Shown here: piece after piece, positions 1 through 6,770 of the stretch
Numbering within the stretch: the first letter of the stretch is position 1
Layout: every line of letters starts with the position of its first letter
NCBI GenBank assembly: GCA_934294885.1
Contig: CAKRAK010000032.1
Span: 1-23,260 of the forward strand
Direction of reading: 5' to 3'
Origin: an uncultured Lachnospiraceae bacterium
GTDB taxonomy: Bacteria; Bacillota; Clostridia; Lachnospirales; Lachnospiraceae
DNA length: 23,260 nucleotides
Position numbers and translations under genes: made by a program
Notes under the pieces: generated by a model
Told to the model about the DNA's origin: nothing
The model's input: only the letters and a program-made list of their open reading frames with translations
Database searches by the model: none

Positions 1-909
1 ATGGGGAAAAATGACAAATTTCCATTTGCTATGACCAAGAAATCATTGGTTGTGTATATTGTTTTTGCAGTACTTATGGGATTATTTCTGTTTTTTGTCA
101 GAGGAGATATAGCTGGAAAATGTATGGCATGTATTGTTTGTCCGATGCTCATTTTGTATTTTATTTATGCATATTGTAAGGAAAGCAAAGCAGATATGAA
201 AGCAGATGAGACGAAGGCGCAATATATGAATGGCAGCTATTTTGAAAGCCCTGAGTGGCATGAGAAATATGTAGCCTATCTTAATGAGCATCCTTTTGAG
301 AAACCTAAATATCAAAGTATGAAACAGGATTTGTTAAAAAGATTTCAAAGACGGGAATATCTTGTCAAAATGATACTGCCATTGTTCCTAATATTTTGTA
401 CCCTGTGTCTTATTCCTTTAGGGCGTTATGATATGGCTATCATAGGACTTTGCCTGTTCGGATTCCTGTTTTGGCTGGAGTTTTCATTGTATATAGGAAT
501 GCCGGTACGGAAGTGGTTGAAGGGTGATATTGATTATGAGGAACTGGAATCGTCATATTTAAAAAGTCAGATGCTTATCTATAAAACAAATGCGTTAGCA
601 TTTGGAACCACACATTTACATGGATTTACAGAGAAAAAAATATATGCAATCGATTATCGGTTGGTCGAGGGAATATCAAGAAAAATAGTACGGTTTAAGA
701 AGTATGAGGATGGAATTTATAATACGGAGGAGTATCAGCATTTTGCAGTTATCCATGTCAGACTGCCAAGAAGCGGAAACATTCACGATGTTGAGATAGA
801 ATTAAATGAGTTTCAGGTTCAAATGGCAATCGATAAATTATCCACTTACAAAATTGGTGAAGATTTGGTAGAAAATCTTTTGGTAAACGAGCATAAAGAA
901 AATGAATGA
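1..909 (+). CDS. Multi-pass membrane protein of unknown function
   Basis: I do not recognise a named family. The 302-residue product has two hydrophobic segments near the N-terminus (about residues 17-35 and 40-57), a charged stretch, two more hydrophobic segments (about 120-138 and 143-165), and a C-terminal soluble domain (about 170-302) rich in beta-type sequence. The layout recalls bacterial membrane proteins with a cytosolic PH-like/YcxB-like tail, but I cannot confirm that from sequence alone. The first base of the window is the A of the ATG, so the upstream ribosome site is not visible and the true start could lie further upstream. The next gene begins 50 bases downstream and is also a small membrane protein, so the two may be co-transcribed. 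Confidence 0.7.
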   Translation: MGKNDKFPFAMTKKSLVVYIVFAVLMGLFLFFVRGDIAGKCMACIVCPMLILYFIYAYCKESKADMKADETKAQYMNGSYFESPEWHEKYVAYLNEHPFEKPKYQSMKQDLLKRFQRREYLVKMILPLFLIFCTLCLIPLGRYDMAIIGLCLFGFLFWLEFSLYIGMPVRKWLKGDIDYEELESSYLKSQMLIYKTNALAFGTTHLHGFTEKKIYAIDYRLVEGISRKIVRFKKYEDGIYNTEEYQHFAVIHVRLPRSGNIHDVEIELNEFQVQMAIDKLSTYKIGEDLVENLLVNEHKENE

Positions 910-959
910 AAAATCGCTATTTGACGTGATGGTGAAATTGTAAGGAAAGATGAAAGATA

Positions 960-1427
960 ATGAATGAACATAAATATAAAAGTAAAGTATTAAAACGGAC
1001 ATTTAAAAGGTGTATGATGGTGGTGATTATAATGGCTATCTTCGGACTCATTGCCGGACTTTTTAATAGATGGCTTTTTTTAGTCGCTCTCTTTACCATT
1101 ATTCCTATCATCTATTTGGTCAATCGATTTTTCATGATTATAAAATGGAATCTAGCCGAGGGAATCATCGAAGATGTAACTTTAACGAATGATTTTGACC
1201 AGCCCTACACAGAAGCTCATATTATATTTAAGGCAAAAGATAATATTGAACATGAGTGCCTCATCACGATAGGGCATTATGGAGATTACGAAGAAGGGAT
1301 AGAACCGGAGTTAGAGAATATGCTTCAAAGTGACAGGGAATTATTTATGAAGAAGAAAATTCCGGTTTTTTATTCCCCTAAAGATGTTAATAGATGTATG
1401 GTTTATTTAGAGGATTCTAAAACATAA
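960..1427 (+). CDS. Small two-helix membrane protein, DUF3592-like
   Basis: The 155-residue protein has two adjacent hydrophobic segments (about residues 18-36 and 38-57) followed by a soluble domain of about 95 residues. That domain has a Gly-x-Ile-Glu-Asp-Val strand just after the membrane, and ends with a Pro-Val-Phe-Tyr-Ser-Pro-Lys-Asp-Val-Asn-Arg-Cys motif. This arrangement (membrane helices, a conversion-like beta domain, then a 'V-Y-P-x-N' type motif) resembles DUF3592 proteins; the function is unknown. A GGAAAG ribosome site lies upstream of the ATG. It probably shares a transcript with the preceding membrane protein, and the strong terminator at 1573-1603 closes the unit. Confidence 0.7.
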   Translation: MNEHKYKSKVLKRTFKRCMMVVIIMAIFGLIAGLFNRWLFLVALFTIIPIIYLVNRFFMIIKWNLAEGIIEDVTLTNDFDQPYTEAHIIFKAKDNIEHECLITIGHYGDYEEGIEPELENMLQSDRELFMKKKIPVFYSPKDVNRCMVYLEDSKT

Positions 1428-1572
1428 AATGGTGATTGCTGTGGAGAAGAAAAAGACAAATCCCAAGATAAGAAGAAGGTTATGTAAGGTCGAGTGTAAG
1501 GAAAAAGTGCCTTCTGTTAAGGAAGCTTTGTGTTATTTTATGTATTAAGTATAATGATAGATTTATAGTAAG

Positions 1573-1603
1573 TCTCGGTAAAGGTTTTTACCGAGATTTT
1601 TTT
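1573..1603 (+). terminator. Strong intrinsic terminator
   Basis: A perfect 10-bp stem (1573-1582 with 1587-1596, core CTCGGTAAA/TTTACCGAG) closes a GGTT loop and is followed by seven T residues (1597-1603). It separates the upstream membrane-protein genes from the promoter of the small HTH gene. The roughly 145 bases between the stop at 1427 and this stem hold no convincing gene. Confidence 0.9.
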
Positions 1604-1612
1604 GACAAATTG

Positions 1613-1641
1613 TTGACCGTGTAAATGAAAGGATATATAAT
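1613..1641 (+). promoter_or_regulatory. Sigma-A promoter of the small HTH gene
   Basis: TTGACC at 1613-1618 and a perfect TATAAT at 1636-1641 are separated by 17 bases, the consensus spacing. The promoter sits immediately after the terminator and about 30 bases before the ATG at 1673. Confidence 0.8.
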
Positions 1642-1672
1642 ATGTTTATGCAATGCATAAAGAGGTGGATTT

Positions 1673-1900
1673 ATGGAAGCGAGAGAAGAATTAAGAAAAT
1701 TAAGAGAAAGTACCGGTATGAACCGGAAAGAATTTTGTGAGTATTTTGAAATTCCATATATGACGGAGACAGATTGGGAACTAGGAAATAGAAGGGTTCC
1801 CCAGTATCTTTTGCGTTTGATGACATATAAGATTCAGATGGAGAAGTTGGCTGACAAAAGAAATAAGGATGAAGGGGAAGATGATGTAACTAATAGATAA
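1673..1900 (+). CDS. Small helix-turn-helix (XRE-like) protein
   Basis: This 75-residue protein is predicted to be a small DNA-binding protein. Residues 3-58 follow the XRE helix-turn-helix pattern: a first helix (LRKLRESTG), then 'MNRKEFCEYFEIPYMTETDWELGNRRVPQYLLRLM', in which Trp-Glu-x-Gly-x-Arg-x-x-Pro matches the usual W-E-x-G-x-x-x-P end of the recognition region. The C-terminal 20 residues are charged and probably disordered. It has a consensus promoter and an AGAGGTGG ribosome site. Small single-domain proteins of this type are common in Lachnospiraceae, often near mobile or toxin-antitoxin genes. The target is unknown; autoregulation is plausible but not shown. Confidence 0.8.
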   Translation: MEAREELRKLRESTGMNRKEFCEYFEIPYMTETDWELGNRRVPQYLLRLMTYKIQMEKLADKRNKDEGEDDVTNR

Positions 1901-1957
1901 TGTATTGGTAGTTGTGCCACGACCTGTTGCACAATCTGTAGGAGGATGAGCGTACAA

Positions 1958-2971
1958 ATGACAGAAAATACAGAATTAATGACGGTAGATAATATATGGA
2001 ATCGAGTTTACGTCATAAGGGGTCAGCAAGTGATGCTGGATTATGATTTGGCTGAGATTTATGGGTATGAAGTAAAGCGCTTGAATGAACAAGTGAAGCG
2101 TAATATCACAAGATTCCCGGAAGATTTCATGTTCCAGGTGACAAAGGATGAAATTCCTGAAAATTTTTCAAAGTCGCAATTTGCGACTTTGAATGAAAAT
2201 GGAGACAGAAGAGGAACTAATATAAAAAAATTACCATATGCATTTACGGAACAAGGCATTTATATGCTTGCTACAGTTTTAAGAGGAGACCTTGCGGAAC
2301 AACAAAGTATTTTTATTATGCGTGCATTTCGTGAGATGCGTCATTATATAAAGCAAAATCAGCAATTTGTTACACAGTCTGAGATGCGGCTTGTCACGGC
2401 AAAAGTTTCGGAGATATCAGCACAAGTTGCAGGTGTTGTAGATTGGAAGAATAAAGTTGAACAAAAATTTGATTGTATTCAAAGAAGTATAGATACTCTC
2501 AATGAAAACTTTGTATCAGATAAGGATTTCAAAAATTTTATTATCTACAAGGGACAGAAGTTCGAAGCAGACGCGGCGTATATAGATATATATCAACGGG
2601 CAAAAAAGAGCATTTATGTGGTAGATGATTATGTGAATACAAAGACTTTGCAGCTTATATCGCAGAAGCAAGCCGGTGTAGAAGTCGTTTTATTTACAGA
2701 AAATGGCCATGGAAAAAGAGGATTTTTGACAACGGCGATAGTGAATGACTTTGCACAGGAATATCCGCCATTACGAATTAAACCGAATCCGGATTGCCAT
2801 GACAGATGGATAGTTTTGGATTATGGGGAGCCTACAGAACAGACGTATCATTGTGGCGCTTCCAGCAAAGATGCCGGAAAGAAGCTATGTGCTATAAATG
2901 CAATATTAGAAACAAGTATGATTCATCCGGTAATAGATAAATTGCTATTAGCTCCGGACATACGGATATAG
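1958..2971 (+). CDS. ORF6N-domain protein with phospholipase-D-like C-terminus
   Basis: The N-terminal third (about residues 10-100) is an ORF6N domain, a DNA-binding module from phage and mobile-element proteins, recognised by 'LDYDLAEIYGYEVKRLNEQVKRN..RFPEDFMFQ' and 'YAFTEQGIYMLATVLRG'. A helical, coiled-coil-like linker follows (about 115-190). The C-terminal part (about 200-310) looks like a single phospholipase-D-type domain: a His-Asp-Arg-Trp-Ile-Val-Leu-Asp strand is followed about 10 residues later by His-Cys-Gly-Ala-Ser-Ser-Lys-Asp-Ala-Gly-Lys-Lys. An upstream in-frame ATG at 1946 directly abuts the GGAGG at 1941-1945 and so cannot use it; the ATG at 1958, 12 bases away, is the more likely start. 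No other phage gene is nearby. Family role is not established; DNA binding or nuclease activity is inference. Confidence 0.8.
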   Translation: MTENTELMTVDNIWNRVYVIRGQQVMLDYDLAEIYGYEVKRLNEQVKRNITRFPEDFMFQVTKDEIPENFSKSQFATLNENGDRRGTNIKKLPYAFTEQGIYMLATVLRGDLAEQQSIFIMRAFREMRHYIKQNQQFVTQSEMRLVTAKVSEISAQVAGVVDWKNKVEQKFDCIQRSIDTLNENFVSDKDFKNFIIYKGQKFEADAAYIDIYQRAKKSIYVVDDYVNTKTLQLISQKQAGVEVVLFTENGHGKRGFLTTAIVNDFAQEYPPLRIKPNPDCHDRWIVLDYGEPTEQTYHCGASSKDAGKKLCAINAILETSMIHPVIDKLLLAPDIRI

Positions 2972-3006
2972 TCATTCTTGTGTGTAATATTCATAGAAAG
3001 GTATGA

Positions 3007-3189
3007 GAATGTCCGCAAGCTATAGATGATATTACGACCTATGAAGGAAAATATGGGATTCAAGATACATGGGCTACTTTCATAGGAATTGAAGAAGAGC
3101 CTTATTTAGAGGATTTTGTTCGATTTCTCAAGGAACAGGGTGTACAAATCCATCAGGAATCTGAAGCAGGCGAAACGGACAATGCCTGA
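3007..3189 (+). pseudogene. Remnant of a small gene lacking a start codon
   Basis: One frame is open for about 60 codons and reads like real coding sequence (ECPQAIDDITTYEGKYG..., then ...EEEPYLEDFVRFLKEQGVQIHQE, then stop). It has no in-frame ATG, GTG or TTG near its 5' end: the frame is closed by a TGA at 3004-3006. An ATG does sit at 3009 behind an AGAAAGG ribosome site, but one frame away, and it stops after six codons. The simplest reading is a small acidic protein gene broken by a short indel just after its start codon. I do not recognise the family. Confidence 0.45.
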
Positions 3190-3213
3190 TAATATTAAAT
3201 TCAACATTCGGTT

Positions 3214-3232
3214 GAGTTTATATAATAAACTC
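3214..3232. promoter_or_regulatory. Palindrome enclosing a TATAAT box, candidate operator
   Basis: A 7-bp inverted repeat (GAGTTTA at 3214-3220, TAAACTC at 3226-3232) surrounds TATAA, and a perfect TATAAT -10 box spans 3221-3226. A -35 box at the right distance is weak. It lies about 70 bases upstream of the gene encoding the HTH-PurM fusion and could be its autoregulatory site. That is inference from position and symmetry only. Confidence 0.35.
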
Positions 3233-3298
3233 GCTTTTGCGGTTATTGTACGGCTATGAAAGGATAAGCTATTATAAAATAAAAACGGAGGTATTAAG

Positions 3299-4549
3299 AT
3301 GCTTGATAGTATTAAAGTTGGAAATTTTATAATGGAAAAGAGAAAGAGTCATAATATGACCCAACAACAGCTGGCGGATAAGTTAAACATTTCTTTTCAG
3401 GCAATCTCAAAATGGGAAAACGGAACTACCTTCCCTAATATAGAAATATTACAGGATTTGGCAATTGTGTTAGATGTGTCTGTTGATGAGATTTTAGCGG
3501 GAAGCGAAAGAAATGAAGACGGATTATCCTACAGTAAAGCAGGAATTGATATTACATATACAGATACGATAAAGAAGGAAATGGCAAAGCATTTGGAAAC
3601 CAAAGATAATCGTGTTTTGAATGGTTTAGGTCCATTTGCTTCTTTATACGATATTAGATTTCCAAATATAGAAAATCCTGTTTTGGTATTAAAATCGGAA
3701 GAACCGGGCTCTAAACAAAAACTTGCGATGGAATATGGATATACAGAATCTATCTGCCACGATATGATTAATCATTTGGTAAATGATATTGTGGTCATGG
3801 GGGCAACACCGTTGGCGGTATTGGATACTATAGTTTGTGGAAATGCAGAAAAAGATACCATAAAGACTTTGGTCAAGGGAGTATCGGATGCGTGTAGGGA
3901 AAATGAGTGTTCCCTTGTAGGAGGAGAAACTTCTATTCAACCGCTGGTTGTCGATTCCGGAGTTTATGTACTTACTTCAAGTATTGCCGGCATTGTGGAA
4001 AAATCCAAAGTCATTGATGGCTCCGCAATTGAAGCGGGAGATGTAGTTTTGGCAATTGCATCAAACGGACTACATACAAACGGATACTCTTTAGTACGAT
4101 TATTAATGGATAAAATGCCTCAAATAAAATTGGATAAAATAGATGGATTGACCTTTATTGAGCAGATTATGAAACCACATACCCCTTACTATAAAGCAAT
4201 CAAAGGATTATTTGATAAAAATGTTATACGTGGTATGGCACACATTACTGGGGGTGGAATAGAAGGAAACCTAAGCCGGGTGATTCCGGATGGACTCAGT
4301 GCAAAGATAGATTTATCAAAGTTAAGAATATTGAAGATTTTTCAGTATATTCGTAACAGTGGAAATATCAGTGATGAAGAAATGTTGCGAACCTTTAATT
4401 GCGGAGTAGGATTTAATATTGTAGTTAATCCAAAAGATAAAGTTGAGGTTATGAATCATATTAACCGGTTTTATGATTGTTATGAGATTGGAACAATAGA
4501 AACAGGAAATAGTAAAGTGGAGTTTGTAAACCGGATGAATTGGTTGTAG
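3299..4549 (+). CDS. HTH (XRE) domain fused to a PurM/AIR-synthetase-like domain
   Basis: Residues 6-62 form an XRE helix-turn-helix (TQQQLADKLNISFQAISKWENG..., then FPNIEILQDLAIVLDVSVDEIL). Residues about 78-416 follow phosphoribosylformylglycinamidine cyclo-ligase (PurM, the AIR synthetase of purine synthesis) along nearly its whole length. Recognisable PurM landmarks are SYSKAGIDI (77-85), VNDIVVMGA (161-169), GGET (208-211), HTNGYSLVR (259-267), AHITGGGIEGNL (314-325) and FNCGVGFNIVV (366-376). The loop that is usually DGVGTK in PurM reads EEPGSK (134-139), so ATP/FGAM handling may be changed. A free-standing PurM is about 340 residues; the extra 75 here are the DNA-binding domain. The ribosome site is GGAGG at 3287-3291. 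No purine-synthesis genes are nearby. It may be an enzyme-derived transcription factor that senses a purine intermediate or ATP, or a bifunctional protein. Confidence 0.85.
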   Translation: MLDSIKVGNFIMEKRKSHNMTQQQLADKLNISFQAISKWENGTTFPNIEILQDLAIVLDVSVDEILAGSERNEDGLSYSKAGIDITYTDTIKKEMAKHLETKDNRVLNGLGPFASLYDIRFPNIENPVLVLKSEEPGSKQKLAMEYGYTESICHDMINHLVNDIVVMGATPLAVLDTIVCGNAEKDTIKTLVKGVSDACRENECSLVGGETSIQPLVVDSGVYVLTSSIAGIVEKSKVIDGSAIEAGDVVLAIASNGLHTNGYSLVRLLMDKMPQIKLDKIDGLTFIEQIMKPHTPYYKAIKGLFDKNVIRGMAHITGGGIEGNLSRVIPDGLSAKIDLSKLRILKIFQYIRNSGNISDEEMLRTFNCGVGFNIVVNPKDKVEVMNHINRFYDCYEIGTIETGNSKVEFVNRMNWL

Positions 4550-4662
4550 GTTTATAGGCAGGCGCATGAGGGATAAAACAGGAAAAAAGTCGTGTATGCA
4601 ACCTCGGATTGCGGAAATTCAAGGTTGACATGGTGGCACTTTTCAACAATTCCGTATAGAAG

Positions 4663-4816
4663 GACAGGATTTCTTTTGTACCCCCATCGAGATAAATTGG
4701 GACTTAGTCATAATTTTTTTGAAATGTGTCAATATAAAACGGGGAAGAGTAAACGGTATCTGACAAAGGAATTTACAAATGGCATATATAACAAAGAATG
4801 GAAATTGGTTGTGCCG
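4663..4816 (+). pseudogene. Detached 3' fragment of an AbiEi antitoxin gene (duplicate of 6580-6733)
   Basis: These 154 bases match 6580-6733 inside the intact AbiEi gene with about five mismatches and no gaps, and encode the same block of the AbiEi C-terminus (TGFLLYPHRDKLGLSHNFFE..., then ...FTNGIYNKEWKLVVP). The flanking bases on both sides are unrelated to the intact copy, so this is a truncated gene piece and not an independent gene. An open frame running through it from 4592 has no ribosome site and unrelated ends. Upstream, 4550-4662 holds nothing I recognise. Confidence 0.85.
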
Positions 4817-4846
4817 TCGGATTCTCTGCCGTTTTTTAAATTTTGA

Positions 4847-4875
4847 TTGACTTTCGTGCTTGGAATAAGTAATAT
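4847..4875 (+). promoter_or_regulatory. Promoter of the first AbiEi gene
   Basis: TTGACT at 4847-4852 and TAATAT at 4870-4875 are 17 bases apart, 30 bases before the start codon at 4905. The orphan antitoxin therefore keeps a plausible promoter. Confidence 0.6.
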
Positions 4876-4904
4876 AAAAAGCATAAAAGTCAAAGAAGGC
4901 GATA

Positions 4905-5495
4905 ATGATGAATATATCGGAACAAATTATAGAATTTGCGAAAGAAAACAACGGGATAATAACAACCGCAGATATTTCTAAAAAAGGAATATTGCGAGGA
5001 AATTTAAAAAATCTTGTAGATACCGGAAAATTAGAAAAAACAGGAAGAGGTGTATATATTCTACCCGAAATATGGGAAGATGAATTTGTCAATCTACAAG
5101 TTCGTTTTAAAAAGGGCGTATTTTCAAATGAAACAGCATTATTTTTGTGGGATTTGACAGATAGGACACCGAATAAATATCATATGACATTTCCGGAATC
5201 CTATAATCTTACAAATGTAAAAAAAGAAGGAATTATATGTTCGACAGTAAAGAGAGAATGGTACGACCTTGGATTGGTTTGTGTGAAATCACCCGGAGGA
5301 AATGTTATTACAGCGTATAGTATGGAGCGGACATTATGTGATATTCTGCGAAAGGGAGTAGATATTGGTATTGTTGCTGAAGCGTATAAACGATATGTAT
5401 CCAGAAGGGACAAAAATATTCCTCAATTATCTGAATATGCGAAGAAATTTCGGATAGAAGAAAGAGTCCGAAGATATCTGGAGGTACTGATATGA
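4905..5495 (+). CDS. AbiEi-family antitoxin of a type IV toxin-antitoxin system (toxin partner deleted)
   Basis: The 196-residue protein has the N-terminal winged-helix domain of AbiEi antitoxins (residues about 4-55: IIEFAKENNGIITTADISKKGILRGNLKNLVDTGKLEKTGRGVYIL) and a C-terminal domain with the conserved 'YSMERTLCDILRKG' segment. In type IV systems AbiEi represses its own promoter and counteracts the nucleotidyltransferase toxin AbiEii without binding it. Its stop overlaps the ATG of the toxin gene in an ATGA arrangement (5492-5495), the normal translational coupling. That toxin gene has lost its middle, so this antitoxin now stands alone. An AAGAAGG ribosome site precedes two adjacent ATGs (4905 and 4908); either could be used. 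Confidence 0.85.
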   Translation: MMNISEQIIEFAKENNGIITTADISKKGILRGNLKNLVDTGKLEKTGRGVYILPEIWEDEFVNLQVRFKKGVFSNETALFLWDLTDRTPNKYHMTFPESYNLTNVKKEGIICSTVKREWYDLGLVCVKSPGGNVITAYSMERTLCDILRKGVDIGIVAEAYKRYVSRRDKNIPQLSEYAKKFRIEERVRRYLEVLI

Positions 5496-5750
5496 AAAAT
5501 GCAATGCAATTGAAAGCTATTATTGAAATCAGCGCTTGAAGCAACTTCTCAAAAAAGAGGTTCATCCGAAATTTTAAAGGATTATAAGCATATTATCAGT
5601 ATTGTGAGAACTAGTGATGTGATGAGGGAGCAGTGGAAGACCTACCAAAAAGATTTTGAATATGCACAAAATATAGAATTTGATGAAGTGTGTGATGTAA
5701 TAGTTCAAATGATGAACTTGTATGGATTAGAAAATAAGATGAAAGTTTAG
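5492..5750 (+). pseudogene. AbiEii/AbiGii toxin gene with a large internal deletion
   Basis: The gene starts like clostridial AbiEii toxins (MKNAMQLKAII, ATG overlapping the antitoxin stop). After 11 codons it jumps to the C-terminal part of the same family, in another frame: LKSALEATSQKRGSSEILKDY, then SIVRTSDVMREQWKTYQKDFEYAQNIEFDEVCDVIVQMM. Read from the ATG the product is only 15 residues (stop at 5537-5539). AbiEii proteins are usually around 290-320 residues; roughly 200 codons are missing, including the GG-S/T and D-x-D nucleotidyltransferase motifs and the conserved K...RDxYD region. A TTG at 5523 could in theory start the remaining 75 codons, but no ribosome site is seen. The deletion estimate comes from my memory of the family, not an alignment. 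Confidence 0.8.
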
Positions 5751-5784
5751 AAAACTTCTAAAGAATATTAGAACCCCTTTTTAT

Positions 5785-5882
5785 ATTTCTAACATTTCCC
5801 CCAATATGCCGATATATTAATTATTAACTGCAAGAAAGCATTGCGCCTCAAATGTAGATTTGGGATGCAGTGCTTTTTTGTT
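5785..5882 (+). repeat. Terminator repeat, copy 1 (pairs with 7732-7823)
   Basis: This segment shares ATTTCTAACATTTCCCC, ATGCCGATATA, AACTGC, AAGCATTGC and TTTGGGATGC with 7732-7823, in the same order. Its 3' half is an intrinsic terminator (5836-5879): AGCATTGC (5837-5844) pairs with GCAGTGCT (5867-5874), with one G-T pair, followed by a T run to 5879. It closes the damaged toxin-antitoxin operon. Confidence 0.8.
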
Positions 5883-5938
5883 ATGCATCGCAAAGAAATG
5901 TAATCAACAAAAATAGTTCTTTCCAAATGCATGATTTA

Positions 5939-5947
5939 TGATATAAT
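5939..5947 (+). promoter_or_regulatory. Extended -10 promoter of the intact AbiEi-AbiEii operon
   Basis: TGATATAAT (TG-N-TATAAT, a perfect extended -10) lies 70 bases before the AbiEi start at 6017. The -35 region is weak, as is usual for extended -10 promoters. The leader after it contains ATTATAAT-like AT-rich sequence and an ACCGGT palindrome, where AbiEi could bind; that is inference. Confidence 0.55.
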
Positions 5948-6016
5948 AGTTTAAAAATTATAATAAACAGGTCAAATACGACCGGTTTGTGCTGAAAAGT
6001 AAACAGGTGAAGGATT

Positions 6017-6769
6017 ATGAATTTATATTATGAATTATTAAATAAGCCAATATTTACCTTGGAGGATATCAATCAGTATTACAACAATATAGAAGCTGTA
6101 CGAACGGCAGTCAGACGATTGATTGAACAGGAACTTATTGTAAGAATCAGAAAAAATATGTATACCTGTATCAGTGGGGAAACGGGATGTCCAGTAGCGA
6201 ATAAGTATCAGATTGGGAGTGCAATTAATGCCACTGCCTACATTTCCCATCATACAGCAATGGAATATTATGGAGTATGTGATCAAGTGTACTATAATAT
6301 TTATGTATCATCAGAGGCACCTTTTAAAGAATTTGAATTTGACGGATACACTTATTGTTATGTATCCTCAAAAAGTAAATTGGGAATCGAAAATGTTCAA
6401 TATAGTGGCGGTGTACGGATAACGGACAAGGAACGGACAGTAATTGACAGTATAAAAGATATGGATAAAATTTCGGGAATTGAAGAAGTGCTGTCCAATA
6501 TTGAAGGGTTGACATCCTTGAAGGAAGAGAAACTGACCGATTATCTGCAAGAATATCATAATCAGTTTTTATATCAAAAGACAGGATTTCTTTTGTACCC
6601 CTATCGAGATAAATTGGGACTTAGTCATAATTTTTTTGAAATGTGCCAATATAAAACGGGGAAGAGTAAACGGTATCTGACAAAGGAATTTACAAATGGC
6701 ACGTATAACAAAGAATGGAAATTGGTTGTACCGGATGAAATCTATAAATTGAAGAATGGAGTATTTTGA
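6017..6769 (+). CDS. AbiEi-family antitoxin, intact type IV toxin-antitoxin pair
   Basis: The 250-residue protein has an N-terminal winged-helix DNA-binding domain (about residues 1-55: 'FTLEDINQYYNNIEAVRTAVRRLIEQELIVRIRKNMYTC'), then the AbiEi core (YISHHTAMEYYGV at about 75-87, 'GGVRITDKERTVIDSIKDMDKISGIEEVLSNIEGL' at about 132-166), and a C-terminal domain with LGLSHNFFEMCQ. It is expected to repress the operon and to neutralise the downstream nucleotidyltransferase. Its 3' part is duplicated at 4663-4816. It stops one base before the likely toxin start at 6771, so the pair is translationally coupled. It belongs to a different AbiEi subtype from the gene at 4905: longer and clearly divergent. 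Confidence 0.88.
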   Translation: MNLYYELLNKPIFTLEDINQYYNNIEAVRTAVRRLIEQELIVRIRKNMYTCISGETGCPVANKYQIGSAINATAYISHHTAMEYYGVCDQVYYNIYVSSEAPFKEFEFDGYTYCYVSSKSKLGIENVQYSGGVRITDKERTVIDSIKDMDKISGIEEVLSNIEGLTSLKEEKLTDYLQEYHNQFLYQKTGFLLYPYRDKLGLSHNFFEMCQYKTGKSKRYLTKEFTNGTYNKEWKLVVPDEIYKLKNGVF

Positions 6770-6770
6770 G

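Noticed and set aside
1429..1548. A 39-codon basic, Cys-containing frame after the second membrane-protein gene
   Set aside because: There is no ribosome site, its start overlaps the end of the previous gene, and there is no recognisable motif; too weak to call.
4592..4846. An 84-codon frame including the AbiEi tail fragment
   Set aside because: It has no ribosome site, and both ends are unrelated to AbiEi; only the middle is homologous. It is treated as a fragment, not a gene.
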